Shown here in pieces: positions 49,720-57,789 of a stretch of 64,000 nt of DNA. The notes beneath the pieces were generated by a model. It had not been told where the DNA came from, made no database searches, and worked only from the letters and a program-made list of their open reading frames with translations. The stretch covers positions 1-64,000 of the forward strand of contig DASXGX010000103.1 in assembly GCA_036488815.1 (NCBI GenBank), in the 5' to 3' direction. The DNA comes from Roseiarcus sp036488815 (GTDB lineage Bacteria > Pseudomonadota > Alphaproteobacteria > Rhizobiales > Beijerinckiaceae). The position numbers were made by a program, and so were the translations under genes. Positions within the stretch are counted from its first letter, which is position 1. Each line of letters starts with the position of its first letter.

Positions 49720-50694
49720 GTGTTCTACGCCACCGGATTCGACGCCTTCGCACCAGGGAATAGCGCCGCCAGCGGCAGCGCTGGCGCCTGCGGCTTGCCG
49801 TCTCCCGGCGCTGCGTTTTCGAACCGGCCGCGACAGTCGATCCCCGGCGCTGCGCCTGCCTCCAGGAGTGCGCAGGCCAGTCGGTGCGCGCGGGCGCAGA
49901 GGCGTTCGGCCCGCGAGCGTCACTGCAACCACTCGCGCCGGGTGATGAATGGTCTGGTCGGGCTCCTTCTGATGTGCGCCGAAGCGTCCGGCAAATGGGG
50001 CGGGGCCCAGCAGTCGCTCGCCAATATCTGCGGCAAGCTTCGTTCCAGGAATATTCAGCCTCGCGACGTTCTCCGCTCTCTCGGCGCGAAGCCGTTACAT
50101 TGCTCGGAGGCGCCTGAACTCTACGCGATCTTGCTGAGCGTGTGCGACCGGGCGGGAATGGAGCGGTTGCCGGAGCTGTTTCTATTGCCCTCGCCGGGCA
50201 TGAACGCCTACGCCCTCGGGGCCCCAGAAAACGCTTGCATCTCCGTAACGAAAGACCTGTTGCGCGGCCTCTCGCGTGACGAGATCGCGGGCATACTGGC
50301 CCATGAGGTCGCCCACATTTTGAGCGGCGACACCAGCGCCATGAATTGGGCCGCCGCGATCGAGGGGGAAATCGCCAGTTCGGCGTTGACCGGGATCGCG
50401 GAATTTGCCGCCCGGCGCGAACAGGGCGCCGAAACGCAGGCCTTGTTGCTCGCGGCCGCGCCGGCCCTCGCCCGGATGATGTTCTTCGCGCTCTCGCGCA
50501 TCCGCGAGCTTGCGGCCGACGCCATGGCGCTCGATTTGATCGACCACCCGAGCGCGCTGGTCGCGGCGCTGTGCAAACTCGAATACTTCCACACCGGCCG
50601 CTCGCCGTTGCACGCCCATCTGCAGGACAGCCCGTTTTCTGGCATCCTGAGCAGCCACCCCGGCACCTGGGAACGGATTTCCCATCTGGCTTAG
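49720..50694 (+). CDS. M48-family metalloprotease without membrane anchor (HtpX-related domain)
   Basis: A 324-residue protein from GTG 49720 (GGGGAT upstream). The first about 75 residues are low-complexity (Ala/Ser/Gly/Arg with cysteines). The peptidase domain has H195-E196-x2-H199 (GILAHEVAHILSGDT) and third ligand E263 in SRIRELAADAMALDL. PELFLLPSPGMNAYALG and ISVTKDLLRGLSRDEIAG match M48. Clear N-terminal TM helices of HtpX are absent, so it may be cytosolic or only peripherally bound. Expression is probably sigma-54 dependent. Confidence 0.85.
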   Translation: MFYATGFDAFAPGNSAASGSAGACGLPSPGAAFSNRPRQSIPGAAPASRSAQASRCARAQRRSARERHCNHSRRVMNGLVGLLLMCAEASGKWGGAQQSLANICGKLRSRNIQPRDVLRSLGAKPLHCSEAPELYAILLSVCDRAGMERLPELFLLPSPGMNAYALGAPENACISVTKDLLRGLSRDEIAGILAHEVAHILSGDTSAMNWAAAIEGEIASSALTGIAEFAARREQGAETQALLLAAAPALARMMFFALSRIRELAADAMALDLIDHPSALVAALCKLEYFHTGRSPLHAHLQDSPFSGILSSHPGTWERISHLA

Positions 50695-50742
50695 CCTCCT
50701 GTACTTTGAGCGCGCCGGCTACGCGCTCCGAGGGAGGTCATC

Positions 50743-51579
50743 GTGGGATTCCCGCAAGCGGTCCTCGGCATCGACGCAGCCTGGACAGGGACCCAGCCCA
50801 GCGGCGTCGCGCTCGTGGTCCGAGACGGGCAGGGATGGCGCCTCGAAGCTCTCGCTCCCTCCTACCCACATTTTCTTGGGCTGCTGACCCTAGGCGATCC
50901 GCCTGTCGGTTCGCCGCCGGCGCCTGAGGCCTTACTCGCGGCGGCCTCGAAGCTGTGCGGCCGCGCCGTCGACCTGGTCGCGGTCGACATGCCGCTTTCC
51001 CGCTTGCCCATTCGGGGTCGCCGTTTCTCAGACCAGGAAGTCTCGAAGGCGTACGGAGCGCGACACTGCGCGACGCACTCCCCGAGTGCGGAGCGGCCTG
51101 GCAGGATCAGCGACACCCTTACCCGCGACTTCGCCGGCGCCGGCTATCGGCTTCAGACCAGAACTGCGATCGCACCCGGCCTCATTGAAGTCTACCCGCA
51201 TCCCGCTCTCATCGAGCTTACGGGCGCTGCGAAGCGGCTGGAGTACAAGGTCGCAAGAGCCGGACGCTACTGGCCGTCCTGCAAGCCGGAAGAGCGGCGG
51301 GCGCGCCTCTTCGAGCGATGGGAGTCTATCGCCGGCGCGCTCGAGGGTGAGATCCGCGGCGTGAAGGCGCGCTTTCCAAAGCTGGAGCGCGCCAGCGGTG
51401 TGGCGATGAAGGCGCGCGAGGACATGCTCGATGCGATCGTCTGCGCCTGGGTCGGCCTATGCGCCCTCGAAGGCCGCGCCACTCCCTATGGCGACGACGA
51501 CTCAGCGACCTGGATACCAAAACCGTGGGCGGAGGCGGCGCATCGCCAGGCGCTGGCGGTCGCCCAGGCCTCGGAGTGA
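50743..51579 (+). CDS. DUF429 family protein (RNase H-like fold)
   Basis: A 278-residue protein from GTG 50743 (GGGAGG upstream). Family strings are VLGIDAAWTGTQPSGVALV, VDLVAVDMPLSR, GLIEVYPHPALIEL and KAREDMLDAIVCAWVGLCALEG, the DUF429 pattern of a predicted RNase H-like nuclease with acidic residues D11, D84 and D230 region. Function is unproven. It ends 26 bp before the convergent gluconokinase gene. Confidence 0.85.
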   Translation: MGFPQAVLGIDAAWTGTQPSGVALVVRDGQGWRLEALAPSYPHFLGLLTLGDPPVGSPPAPEALLAAASKLCGRAVDLVAVDMPLSRLPIRGRRFSDQEVSKAYGARHCATHSPSAERPGRISDTLTRDFAGAGYRLQTRTAIAPGLIEVYPHPALIELTGAAKRLEYKVARAGRYWPSCKPEERRARLFERWESIAGALEGEIRGVKARFPKLERASGVAMKAREDMLDAIVCAWVGLCALEGRATPYGDDDSATWIPKPWAEAAHRQALAVAQASE

Positions 51580-51604
51580 ACCTGCTCCTGCGCGGGGGCT
51601 TCGC

Positions 51605-52132
51605 TCACGGGTCCTGGGCTCCACTCTGCAAGCGCATCGCCAACTCTGGAATGGAGGTCGCGAGATCGGCGTCCGCGCGCATCGTGACGACGTCGCTTTC
51701 GTCGCGCGGCGGCTCGAGCGCGGCGAACTGGCTGTCGACGAGCGAAGCGGGCATGTAGTGGCCCGGCCGATGCCCGACCCTGCGGCGCATCGTCTCCGGC
51801 TCGGCGTCGAGATAGACGAAGCGCAACCTCGGCCCGACCGCGGCGCGCAGCCGCTCGCGATAGACGCGCTTGAGCGCCGAGCAGGCGGCGACTTTCGTCT
51901 GCCCCGCCGTCACGGCCTCGGCCAGCGCGGCGCCGATGCGGTCGAGCCATGGCCAGCGGTCGGCGTCCGTCAGCGCGATTCCCGCCGTCATCTTGGCCCG
52001 CGCCTCGTCGCTGTGAAGATCGTCGCCGTCGACGAACGTTCCGCCGAGCGCCTCGGCGACGAGGCGCCCGACGGTCGTCTTGCCTGCGCCTGAAACGCCC
52101 ATCACGACGATGGCTTGAGCCGTCACAGACAT
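51605..52132 (-). CDS. gntK: Gluconokinase
   Basis: A 175-residue kinase. The P-loop is GVSGAGKTT (12-20), then GTFVDGDDLHSDEARAKMTAGIALTDADRWPWLDRIG, ACSALKRVYRERLR and RRVGHRPGHYMPASLVDSQFAALEPP, all typical of GntK. It makes 6-phosphogluconate from gluconate. Its ATG 52132 overlaps the end of the dehydrogenase gene by 10 bp. Together they form a gluconate module; a transporter is not adjacent. Confidence 0.93.
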   Translation of the reverse strand: MSVTAQAIVVMGVSGAGKTTVGRLVAEALGGTFVDGDDLHSDEARAKMTAGIALTDADRWPWLDRIGAALAEAVTAGQTKVAACSALKRVYRERLRAAVGPRLRFVYLDAEPETMRRRVGHRPGHYMPASLVDSQFAALEPPRDESDVVTMRADADLATSIPELAMRLQSGAQDP

Positions 52133-52899
52133 GCGGTGATCCCGCCGTCGACATACAAAATGTGGCCGTTGACGAAGCTCGAAGCTTCGGAGGCGAGAAA
52201 CACTGCGGCGCCGATCAGTTCGTCGACGTCGCCCCAGCGTCCCATCGGCGTGCGCGCAGTCAGCCAAGCGGAAAACTTTTCGTCCTCGACCAGCGCCTGG
52301 TTGAGCTCGGTCTTGAAATAGCCGGGCGCGATCGCATTGGCGCGCAGGCCGTGCCGTCCCCAATCCGTCGCCATGCCCTTGGTCAGCATCTTCACGCCGC
52401 CCTTGGAGGCGGTGTAGGGCGCGATGTTGAAGCGGGCCAGTTCGCTCTGCACTGAGGCGACGTTGATGATGCGTCCGCGCTTGCGCGGGATCATACGGCG
52501 GGCCACGGCCTGCGAGACCAGGAACACGCTGTCGAGGTTGACGCGCATCAGTTCGTGCCAGGTCTCCTCGGGATAGTCCTCGAGAACGCCGCGGCGCTGA
52601 ATTCCGGCGTTGTTGACCAGAATCTCGATCGGCCCAAAATCGGCTTCGATCCGCTCCACCGCGGCGGCGACCTGGACGCTTTCCGTCACATCGAAGACGG
52701 AGGGAAAGACCTCCGCGCCGGCGGCGCGCAAGGCTTCGGCTGCGGCTTCGACAGTCGCGGCGGTTCGCCCGTTGACGACGACCCTGCCGCCGGCCGCGGC
52801 GAGCCCGCGGGCGAGCGCCAGGCCGATGCCGGCGGAAGAGCCGGTGACGAGCGCAACGGCGCCCTTCAGCCCGAACAGATTTGCGACAAGATCGGACAT
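52123..52899 (-). CDS. SDR oxidoreductase, gluconate 5-dehydrogenase-like
   Basis: A 258-residue classical SDR from ATG 52899 (GGGAG 6 bp upstream). The cofactor motif is TGSSAGIG, then NNAG (VNNAGIQRRG) and YTASKGG (Tyr-x3-Lys). MATDWGRHGLRANAIAPGYFKTELNQALVEDEKFSAWLTARTPMGRWGD closely follows Ga5DH/IdnO, which interconverts 5-ketogluconate and gluconate with NADPH. The gluconokinase downstream supports this. Confidence 0.9.
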   Translation of the reverse strand: MSDLVANLFGLKGAVALVTGSSAGIGLALARGLAAAGGRVVVNGRTAATVEAAAEALRAAGAEVFPSVFDVTESVQVAAAVERIEADFGPIEILVNNAGIQRRGVLEDYPEETWHELMRVNLDSVFLVSQAVARRMIPRKRGRIINVASVQSELARFNIAPYTASKGGVKMLTKGMATDWGRHGLRANAIAPGYFKTELNQALVEDEKFSAWLTARTPMGRWGDVDELIGAAVFLASEASSFVNGHILYVDGGITACL

Positions 52900-53051
52900 G
52901 GCTTCTCCCGCGGCGAGGACTCTTTTTTGCGAAATGTCGTCGATAACAGAGCCAAAGCGCAAGCGCGATATGACTCAGCGTTCGGTAAGCGCTTTCTTGA
53001 CCGCGTCGTCGGCGCGCGCTTAGGCTTTCGAGAACAACGGAGATGCTTTTC

Positions 53052-54284
53052 ATGAGCACGGGCAAAGCGGAAGCGGTGGGGATGAGCGCGGCGCGGTTGG
53101 AGCGGATAGCGCCGGCGATGGAGGCCTATGTCGATCGCGGCGTCTACGCCGGCGTGCGCACGATCGTCGCGCGGCGAGGCGTCGTCGTGCACGACGGCGC
53201 CTACGGGCTGCGCGATCGGGAGGCCGGCCTGGCGATGACGGAAGACGCCATCTTCCGTCTCTATTCCATGACCAAACCGATCGTCTGCACCGCGCTGATG
53301 ACGTTGTACGAGGAGGGGCGGTTTCACCTCGTCGATCCACTCGCGCGCTATCTGCCAGCATTCGCAGGCGTCAAGGTCCTTGACGCGAGCGGCGCGCTGC
53401 GCGAGGCCAAGCGGCCGATGACGATCCGCGATGTGTTGACGCACACCAGCGGCCTTTCCTATGCCTTTCTCGAGAGCACGCCGGTCGGCGCGCTCTATCG
53501 CGAGGGAAAGCTCGTCGATCCCCGGATTCCGCTCGCCGAGGCGATCGACGATCTCGCTCGGTTTCCGCTCGCCTTCGACCCCGGTTCCCGTTGGCACTAC
53601 AGCGTCGGGATCGACGTTGCGGCGCGCCTGATCGAAGTCATCTCGGGCCAGACGCTCGCCGACTTCCTGCGTCAACGTCTGTTCGAACCGTTGGGAATGA
53701 CGGATACGGCGTTCGAGGTCCCCGAGGACAAGCGCGGACGCCTCGCCGCGATGTATGGCAGGCCGGACATTGTCGCGCCCGGCGGCAGCCTGGTGAAGTC
53801 GTTCGCGCTGTGGGCGAACGGTTTCAACCAACCGATCGACGTGACGCGAAGCTACCCCGTCGCCTCGGGCTCGACATTCCAGCGCGGCGGCCACGGACTG
53901 TTCGGCACGGCGCGCGACTATTTCCGGTTCGCACAGATGCTGGCGAACGGCGGCGAACTCGAGGGCGCTCGCATCCTCGGCCGCAAGACGGTCGAACTGA
54001 TGCACGCCAACCATCTGCCGCCGGAGTTGCTGCCTCTCGATCTCGACGGTTTGCCGATCCCGGGCTATGGATTCGGCCTCGGCTCGAGAGTCGCGCTCGA
54101 TGTCGCGCGAACCGGCGCGTCCGGTTCGGTTGGCGAGTTTGGTTGGTCGGGCGCGGCGAAAACGTATTACTGGGTCGATCCGGTCGAACAGGTCGTCGGC
54201 CTTTTCATGGCGCAGTCGATGTCGAGCTTCGACCTTCCTGAATTTGAACTGCGCGCGCTCGCCTATGCGGCGATCGTGGATTGA
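53052..54284 (+). CDS. Beta-lactamase-fold serine hydrolase (class C-like esterase)
   Basis: A 410-residue cytosolic-looking protein from ATG 53052. The nucleophile motif is S72-MT-K75 (RLYSMTKPIVC), and Y183 lies in WHYSVGIDVAARL where lactamases have YxN. HTSGLSY and GHGLFGTARDYFRFAQMLANGG follow the EstB/6-aminohexanoate-dimer-hydrolase subgroup. It has no signal peptide, so esterase or amidase activity is likelier than penicillin binding. The next gene starts 8 bp after its stop. Confidence 0.9.
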   Translation: MSTGKAEAVGMSAARLERIAPAMEAYVDRGVYAGVRTIVARRGVVVHDGAYGLRDREAGLAMTEDAIFRLYSMTKPIVCTALMTLYEEGRFHLVDPLARYLPAFAGVKVLDASGALREAKRPMTIRDVLTHTSGLSYAFLESTPVGALYREGKLVDPRIPLAEAIDDLARFPLAFDPGSRWHYSVGIDVAARLIEVISGQTLADFLRQRLFEPLGMTDTAFEVPEDKRGRLAAMYGRPDIVAPGGSLVKSFALWANGFNQPIDVTRSYPVASGSTFQRGGHGLFGTARDYFRFAQMLANGGELEGARILGRKTVELMHANHLPPELLPLDLDGLPIPGYGFGLGSRVALDVARTGASGSVGEFGWSGAAKTYYWVDPVEQVVGLFMAQSMSSFDLPEFELRALAYAAIVD

Positions 54285-54291
54285 GGCGCTC

Positions 54292-55314
54292 ATGAAGACG
54301 ATCGGATTCCTCTCGTTCGGACATTGGACGCCCTCGGCGCACTCGCAGACGCGAACCGCGTCGGACGCGCTTCTGCAGTCGATCGATCTCGCCGTCGCGG
54401 CCGAGGAACTGGGCGCGGACGGGGCCTATTTCCGCGTGCATCATTTCGCTCGCCAGCTCGCCTCGCCCTTTCCGCTGCTTGCCGCCGTCGGCGCCAAGAC
54501 GCGCCGCATCGAGATCGGCACGGCGGTGATCGACATGCGATACGAAAATCCGCTGTACATGGCCGAGGACGCCGGCGCGGCGGACATCATCGCCGGCGGG
54601 CGCTTGCAGCTTGGCGTCAGCCGGGGATCGCCGGAGCAGGTGATCGACGGCTGGCGCTATTTCGGCTACCAGCCCGGCGAGGGCCAGAGCGACGCGGACA
54701 TGGGCCGCCGCCACGCTGAGGTCTTCCTCGACGTGCTGCGCGGCGAAGGATTCGCGCAGCCGAACCCGCGCCCGATGTTCCCCAATCCGCCCGGGTTGCT
54801 GCGCGTCGAGCCCCATTCCGAAGGCCTGCGCGAGCGCATCTGGTGGGGCGCCGCCTCCAACGCCACCGCCGTCTGGGCCGCCGAGCTGGGCATGAACCTG
54901 CAGAGCTCGACGCTCAAGATCGACGAGGGTGGGCTTCCGTTCCACGTCCAGCAGGCCAACCAGATCCGGGCGTTCCGCGAGGCTTGGAAAGCCGCCGGCC
55001 ATTCGCGCCAGCCGCGCGTGTCGGTGAGCCGCAGCGTCTTCGCGCTGGTCGACGACCGCGACCGCGCCTATTTCGGCCGCGACAACGAGAGCCGCGACAC
55101 GATCGGCTTCCTCGACGAGAGCACAAAAGCGATCTTCGGCCGCAGCTACGCCGCCGAACCGGACGCGCTCGTCAAGGAGCTGGCGCAGGACGAAGCGATC
55201 GCGGAGGCCGACACGCTGCTCCTGACCGTCCCCAACCAACTCGGCGTCGACTACAACGCCCATGTCATCGAAGCGATCCTGACCCACGTCGCGCCGGCGC
55301 TCGGATGGCGGTGA
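54292..55314 (+). CDS. LLM-class flavin-dependent oxidoreductase
   Basis: A 340-residue luciferase-like flavoprotein from ATG 54292 (GAGG upstream), 8 bp after the serine hydrolase gene. Strings include IGFLSFGHWTPS, AAEELGADGAYFRVHHFARQLASPFPLLAAVGAKTRRIEIGTAVIDMRYENPLYMAEDAGAADIIAGGRLQLGVSRGSPEQVIDG. Substrate unknown; coupling with the hydrolase suggests a shared catabolic step. The last 35 bases contain TGACCCACGTCG, repeated 90 bp downstream at the edge of the integrative element. Confidence 0.9.
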   Translation: MKTIGFLSFGHWTPSAHSQTRTASDALLQSIDLAVAAEELGADGAYFRVHHFARQLASPFPLLAAVGAKTRRIEIGTAVIDMRYENPLYMAEDAGAADIIAGGRLQLGVSRGSPEQVIDGWRYFGYQPGEGQSDADMGRRHAEVFLDVLRGEGFAQPNPRPMFPNPPGLLRVEPHSEGLRERIWWGAASNATAVWAAELGMNLQSSTLKIDEGGLPFHVQQANQIRAFREAWKAAGHSRQPRVSVSRSVFALVDDRDRAYFGRDNESRDTIGFLDESTKAIFGRSYAAEPDALVKELAQDEAIAEADTLLLTVPNQLGVDYNAHVIEAILTHVAPALGWR

Positions 55315-55381
55315 AGTCGGGGGAGGGGTGCGGATTGAGCGGTGGCGGAGGGGGCGTCCGCTTAATTATTGACCCACGTCG
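55280..55381 (+). repeat. 12-bp direct repeat at the element border (possible att site)
   Basis: TGACCCACGTCG occurs at 55280-55291, inside the 3' end of the flavoprotein gene, and at 55370-55381, about 105 bases before the integrase. A similar TGGCCCACGTCG (one mismatch) occurs at 60379-60390 between the element's replication part and the hsd operon. It may be the integrase core site; not proven. Confidence 0.4.
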
Positions 55382-55485
55382 TCTCAGGCCGTCTCGACAG
55401 GGGAAAAAACATCCAATAGATCATAACTGTACGATGCGGTTGACGCGTTCCGTCTCATTTCGCATCATGAAAGCGCAGAAATTCT

Positions 55486-56760
55486 GTGGGGCTAGATGTG
55501 GGGCTGACCTTGACGCCGATTACAGACGTGGGAGCCAAGCAAATCGCTCCCGGCGACAAGCCGGTTGCCGACGGCACGGTCCGGGGGCTCAGGCTGGAGC
55601 CCGGCTCGGCGAAGGGGCGGGGCAAGTGGATACTTCGCTTCGTGTCGCCGGTGACGGGCAAGCGGCGCGATATGGGGCTCGGCGCTTATCCGGATGTCGG
55701 GATTGCAGATGTCCGCGTGATGGCCGCGGTGGCACGCCAATCGATCGCTAGCGGCAAGGACCCAATCAATAAGCGTGCGGCCGACAAAGCGGCGCAAGCG
55801 GCCATCGCAGGAGCGATGACGTTCGAGCAGGCAGCGCGACAGGTCTATGAAAGCCTGAAGCCGGGCTGGAAGAACGCCAAGCATGCGGACCAGTGGATCA
55901 ACACGCTGCGCGACTACGCATTCCCCAAGATCGGCAAACGGAAGGTGACCGATTTAGCCGCTGCGGACTTTGCCGAGGTTCTGAGGCCGATCTGGCTTCT
56001 GAAGTCCGAGACCGCTTCGAGGGTCAAGCAGCGCTGCCACACGGTGATGAAGTGGTGTTGGGCTCGCGAGCTAGTCAAAGGCAATCCGGTTGAAGTAGTG
56101 GACCATCTTCTTCCGCAGCAACCCGGCAAGCGTGCGCAGGTCGTCCACCAGCCCTCTATGCCGTGGCGCGATATTCCGGCGTTCTTGCAGGGCGTGCTTC
56201 GCGTCGGTCCTCCCAATGCGACGCGGGCGCTGCTGGAGTTCGTTATCTTGACTGCCGCACGGTCGGGCGAGGCGCGCGCCATGATGTGGCGAGAGATCGA
56301 CCTCGACGCCAAGGTGTGGACCGTTCCCGCCAATCGGATGAAAACCAAGGTCGTCCATCGCGTCCCGCTTTCCGAGCGGGCGGTTGAAATCCTCGTGGCG
56401 CAGCGCACCCTTCATCGTGATTCCGATCTGGTGTTCCCCGCACCGCGCGGCGCGGTGCTCAGCGACATGGTGCTGACGAAGTTCCTACGCGATCAAAAGG
56501 CGCAGAGTAGCGAGCAAGGGCGTGTTGCCACAGCGCACGGCTTCCGCTCGTCATTCCGTGACTGGGCATCTGAGAATGGTTACGCACGCGATCTCGCGGA
56601 GCGAGCCTTGGCGCACACGATCAGCAACCAGGCCGAGGCGGCGTATCATCGGACGGACCTGCTTGAGCAGCGCCGCGCGATGATGGAGGCGTGGGCGCAG
56701 CATATCGGTGGCAAGGCGGCGGCGCCGAAGGTCGTGCCCTTGAGAGGCCGAAAAAAATAG
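55486..56760 (+). CDS. P4-type tyrosine recombinase (integrase, DUF4102 N-terminus)
   Basis: A 424-residue integrase. The N-terminal DUF4102 arm-binding part is KWILRFVSPVTGKRRDMGLGAYPDVGIADVR; the core-binding domain is around 110-215. Catalytic residues are R in TAARSGEARAM, HxxR in HGFRSSFRDWA and the tyrosine in ALAHTISNQAEAAYHRTDL. It excises and inserts the element. GTG 55486 is used; GTG 55498 is an alternative, as the first four residues are not conserved. Confidence 0.93.
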   Translation: MGLDVGLTLTPITDVGAKQIAPGDKPVADGTVRGLRLEPGSAKGRGKWILRFVSPVTGKRRDMGLGAYPDVGIADVRVMAAVARQSIASGKDPINKRAADKAAQAAIAGAMTFEQAARQVYESLKPGWKNAKHADQWINTLRDYAFPKIGKRKVTDLAAADFAEVLRPIWLLKSETASRVKQRCHTVMKWCWARELVKGNPVEVVDHLLPQQPGKRAQVVHQPSMPWRDIPAFLQGVLRVGPPNATRALLEFVILTAARSGEARAMMWREIDLDAKVWTVPANRMKTKVVHRVPLSERAVEILVAQRTLHRDSDLVFPAPRGAVLSDMVLTKFLRDQKAQSSEQGRVATAHGFRSSFRDWASENGYARDLAERALAHTISNQAEAAYHRTDLLEQRRAMMEAWAQHIGGKAAAPKVVPLRGRKK

Positions 56761-57009
56761 GCGCTCTCGGTGCCTGGAACGTCGAACGCGAAAAATATTT
56801 TTAGACCCACCCACGTTCCCTAACCGTCTGATTTAACGAGAGCAACTATCCAATACGTTGTTAACAGTAGAATCGCGCCAGCTGCGTGGTTGATACGGCT
56901 TGCAATCAGCAGATACGAGGTTAAATCGCTAAGCAACGCAGTCAAAGGCGAGCTCATTTAGCGAACGAACTGCCGATAGTGTGGTTGAATTGGAATTTCG
57001 TTAAGGAGA
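56761..57009. promoter_or_regulatory. AT-rich gap before the replication operon
   Basis: About 250 bases, much AT-richer than the host DNA. It begins with the palindrome AAAAATATTTTT (56791-56802) right after int and contains repeated GTTAA/TTAAC words (near 56833, 56870 and 56920). It ends in AAGGAG before the AlpA-like gene. It probably holds the promoter of the alpA-primase-helicase operon and could include an origin. Confidence 0.4.
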
Positions 57010-57288
57010 GTGCCCTTGCTTGCGCCATCCTCAAGCCGCGAACCTCAGTGCGACGGCTCGGCTGAAAACATTGCGCGTCGGGTTCAACGCGCCCTTGAGC
57101 AATTTCCCTATCTCCCCGATGACGCGCTGATCGAAATCCGTGTTGTTTCAGCCCTCCTTGGACGCAGTAGCGCGAGCATCTGGCGCGATGTGGCGCATGG
57201 TCGTTTGGCTCAGCCCAGGCGGATTGGCGCGCACTCGACGCGCTGGCGTGCGGGGGACGTGCGCTTGGCGCTTCGCGGTGTGGCGTAG
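57010..57288 (+). CDS. AlpA-like helix-turn-helix regulator
   Basis: A 92-residue protein. The C-terminal half (IEIRVVSALLGRSSASIWRDVAHGRLAQPRRIGAHSTRWRAGDVRLAL) is the MerR/AlpA-type HTH found beside P4-like integrases, where it acts as excisionase or activator of int. GTG 57010 is only one base past AAGGAG; TTG 57016 has better spacing and would give 90 residues. The stop abuts the primase start codon. Confidence 0.75.
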   Translation: MPLLAPSSSREPQCDGSAENIARRVQRALEQFPYLPDDALIEIRVVSALLGRSSASIWRDVAHGRLAQPRRIGAHSTRWRAGDVRLALRGVA

Positions 57289-57789
57289 ATGTGGATCAAG
57301 CCGAACTTCGACGGCATCCTGCCGGAGCTGAAGGCGATCCCCAATTGGGTGCTCGCCAAGGCGGTCGTTCGTGACGAAAAGACAACGAAGCCGCCGTATC
57401 AGCCCAACGGGGAGCCGGCCAGCCATAGCAATCCCTGCACCTGGAGCGACTTCGACGCCGTGAAGACGGCGTACGAGCGCGGCGGCTATATTGGCGTCGG
57501 GTTTGTGCTGGATGGAAAACCGCACTTCGGCGGTCGTTACCTGCATGGGTTCGATTGGGACCACTGCATCGAAAACGGCGTCATCGATCCCGTCGTCAAT
57601 GAAGAGATCAAGAGGCTGTCGATGCCGCGAAAAGAGGTGTCAATATCGGGCACCGGTGTCCGCGGCTTCTTCTTGCACGACGTGCTTCTGCCGTCGCGGA
57701 AGACACGAATCGCAGGCCGGAGCGTCGAATTTTATTCCTCCAATCGATACATGACGACGACTGGTGTCGGGAAAGGGGCGCTGGCATGA
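57289..57789 (+). CDS. PrimPol catalytic domain (phage NrS-1-like primase-polymerase)
   Basis: A 166-residue protein resembling the catalytic part of NrS-1-type PrimPols: WVLAKAVVRDEKTTKPPYQPNG, GVGFVLDGKPHFGGRYLHGFDWDHC with candidate metal ligands D89 and D91, SISGTGVRGFFLH, and RSVEFYSSNRYMTTTG. It would synthesise primers, and possibly copy DNA, for the element. It follows alpA with no gap and overlaps the helicase by 4 bp (ATGA). The helical domain that normally follows in one chain lies in the next ORF. Confidence 0.75.
   Translation: MWIKPNFDGILPELKAIPNWVLAKAVVRDEKTTKPPYQPNGEPASHSNPCTWSDFDAVKTAYERGGYIGVGFVLDGKPHFGGRYLHGFDWDHCIENGVIDPVVNEEIKRLSMPRKEVSISGTGVRGFFLHDVLLPSRKTRIAGRSVEFYSSNRYMTTTGVGKGALA

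Noticed and set aside
51605..53065. 486-codon frame joining gluconokinase to an upstream extension
   Set aside because: Only the last 175 codons are gluconokinase; the upstream part is the out-of-frame shadow of the SDR gene.
56791..56802. AAAAATATTTTT palindrome after int as an intrinsic terminator
   Set aside because: No GC stem precedes the T run; a simple AT palindrome does not make a stable RNA hairpin.
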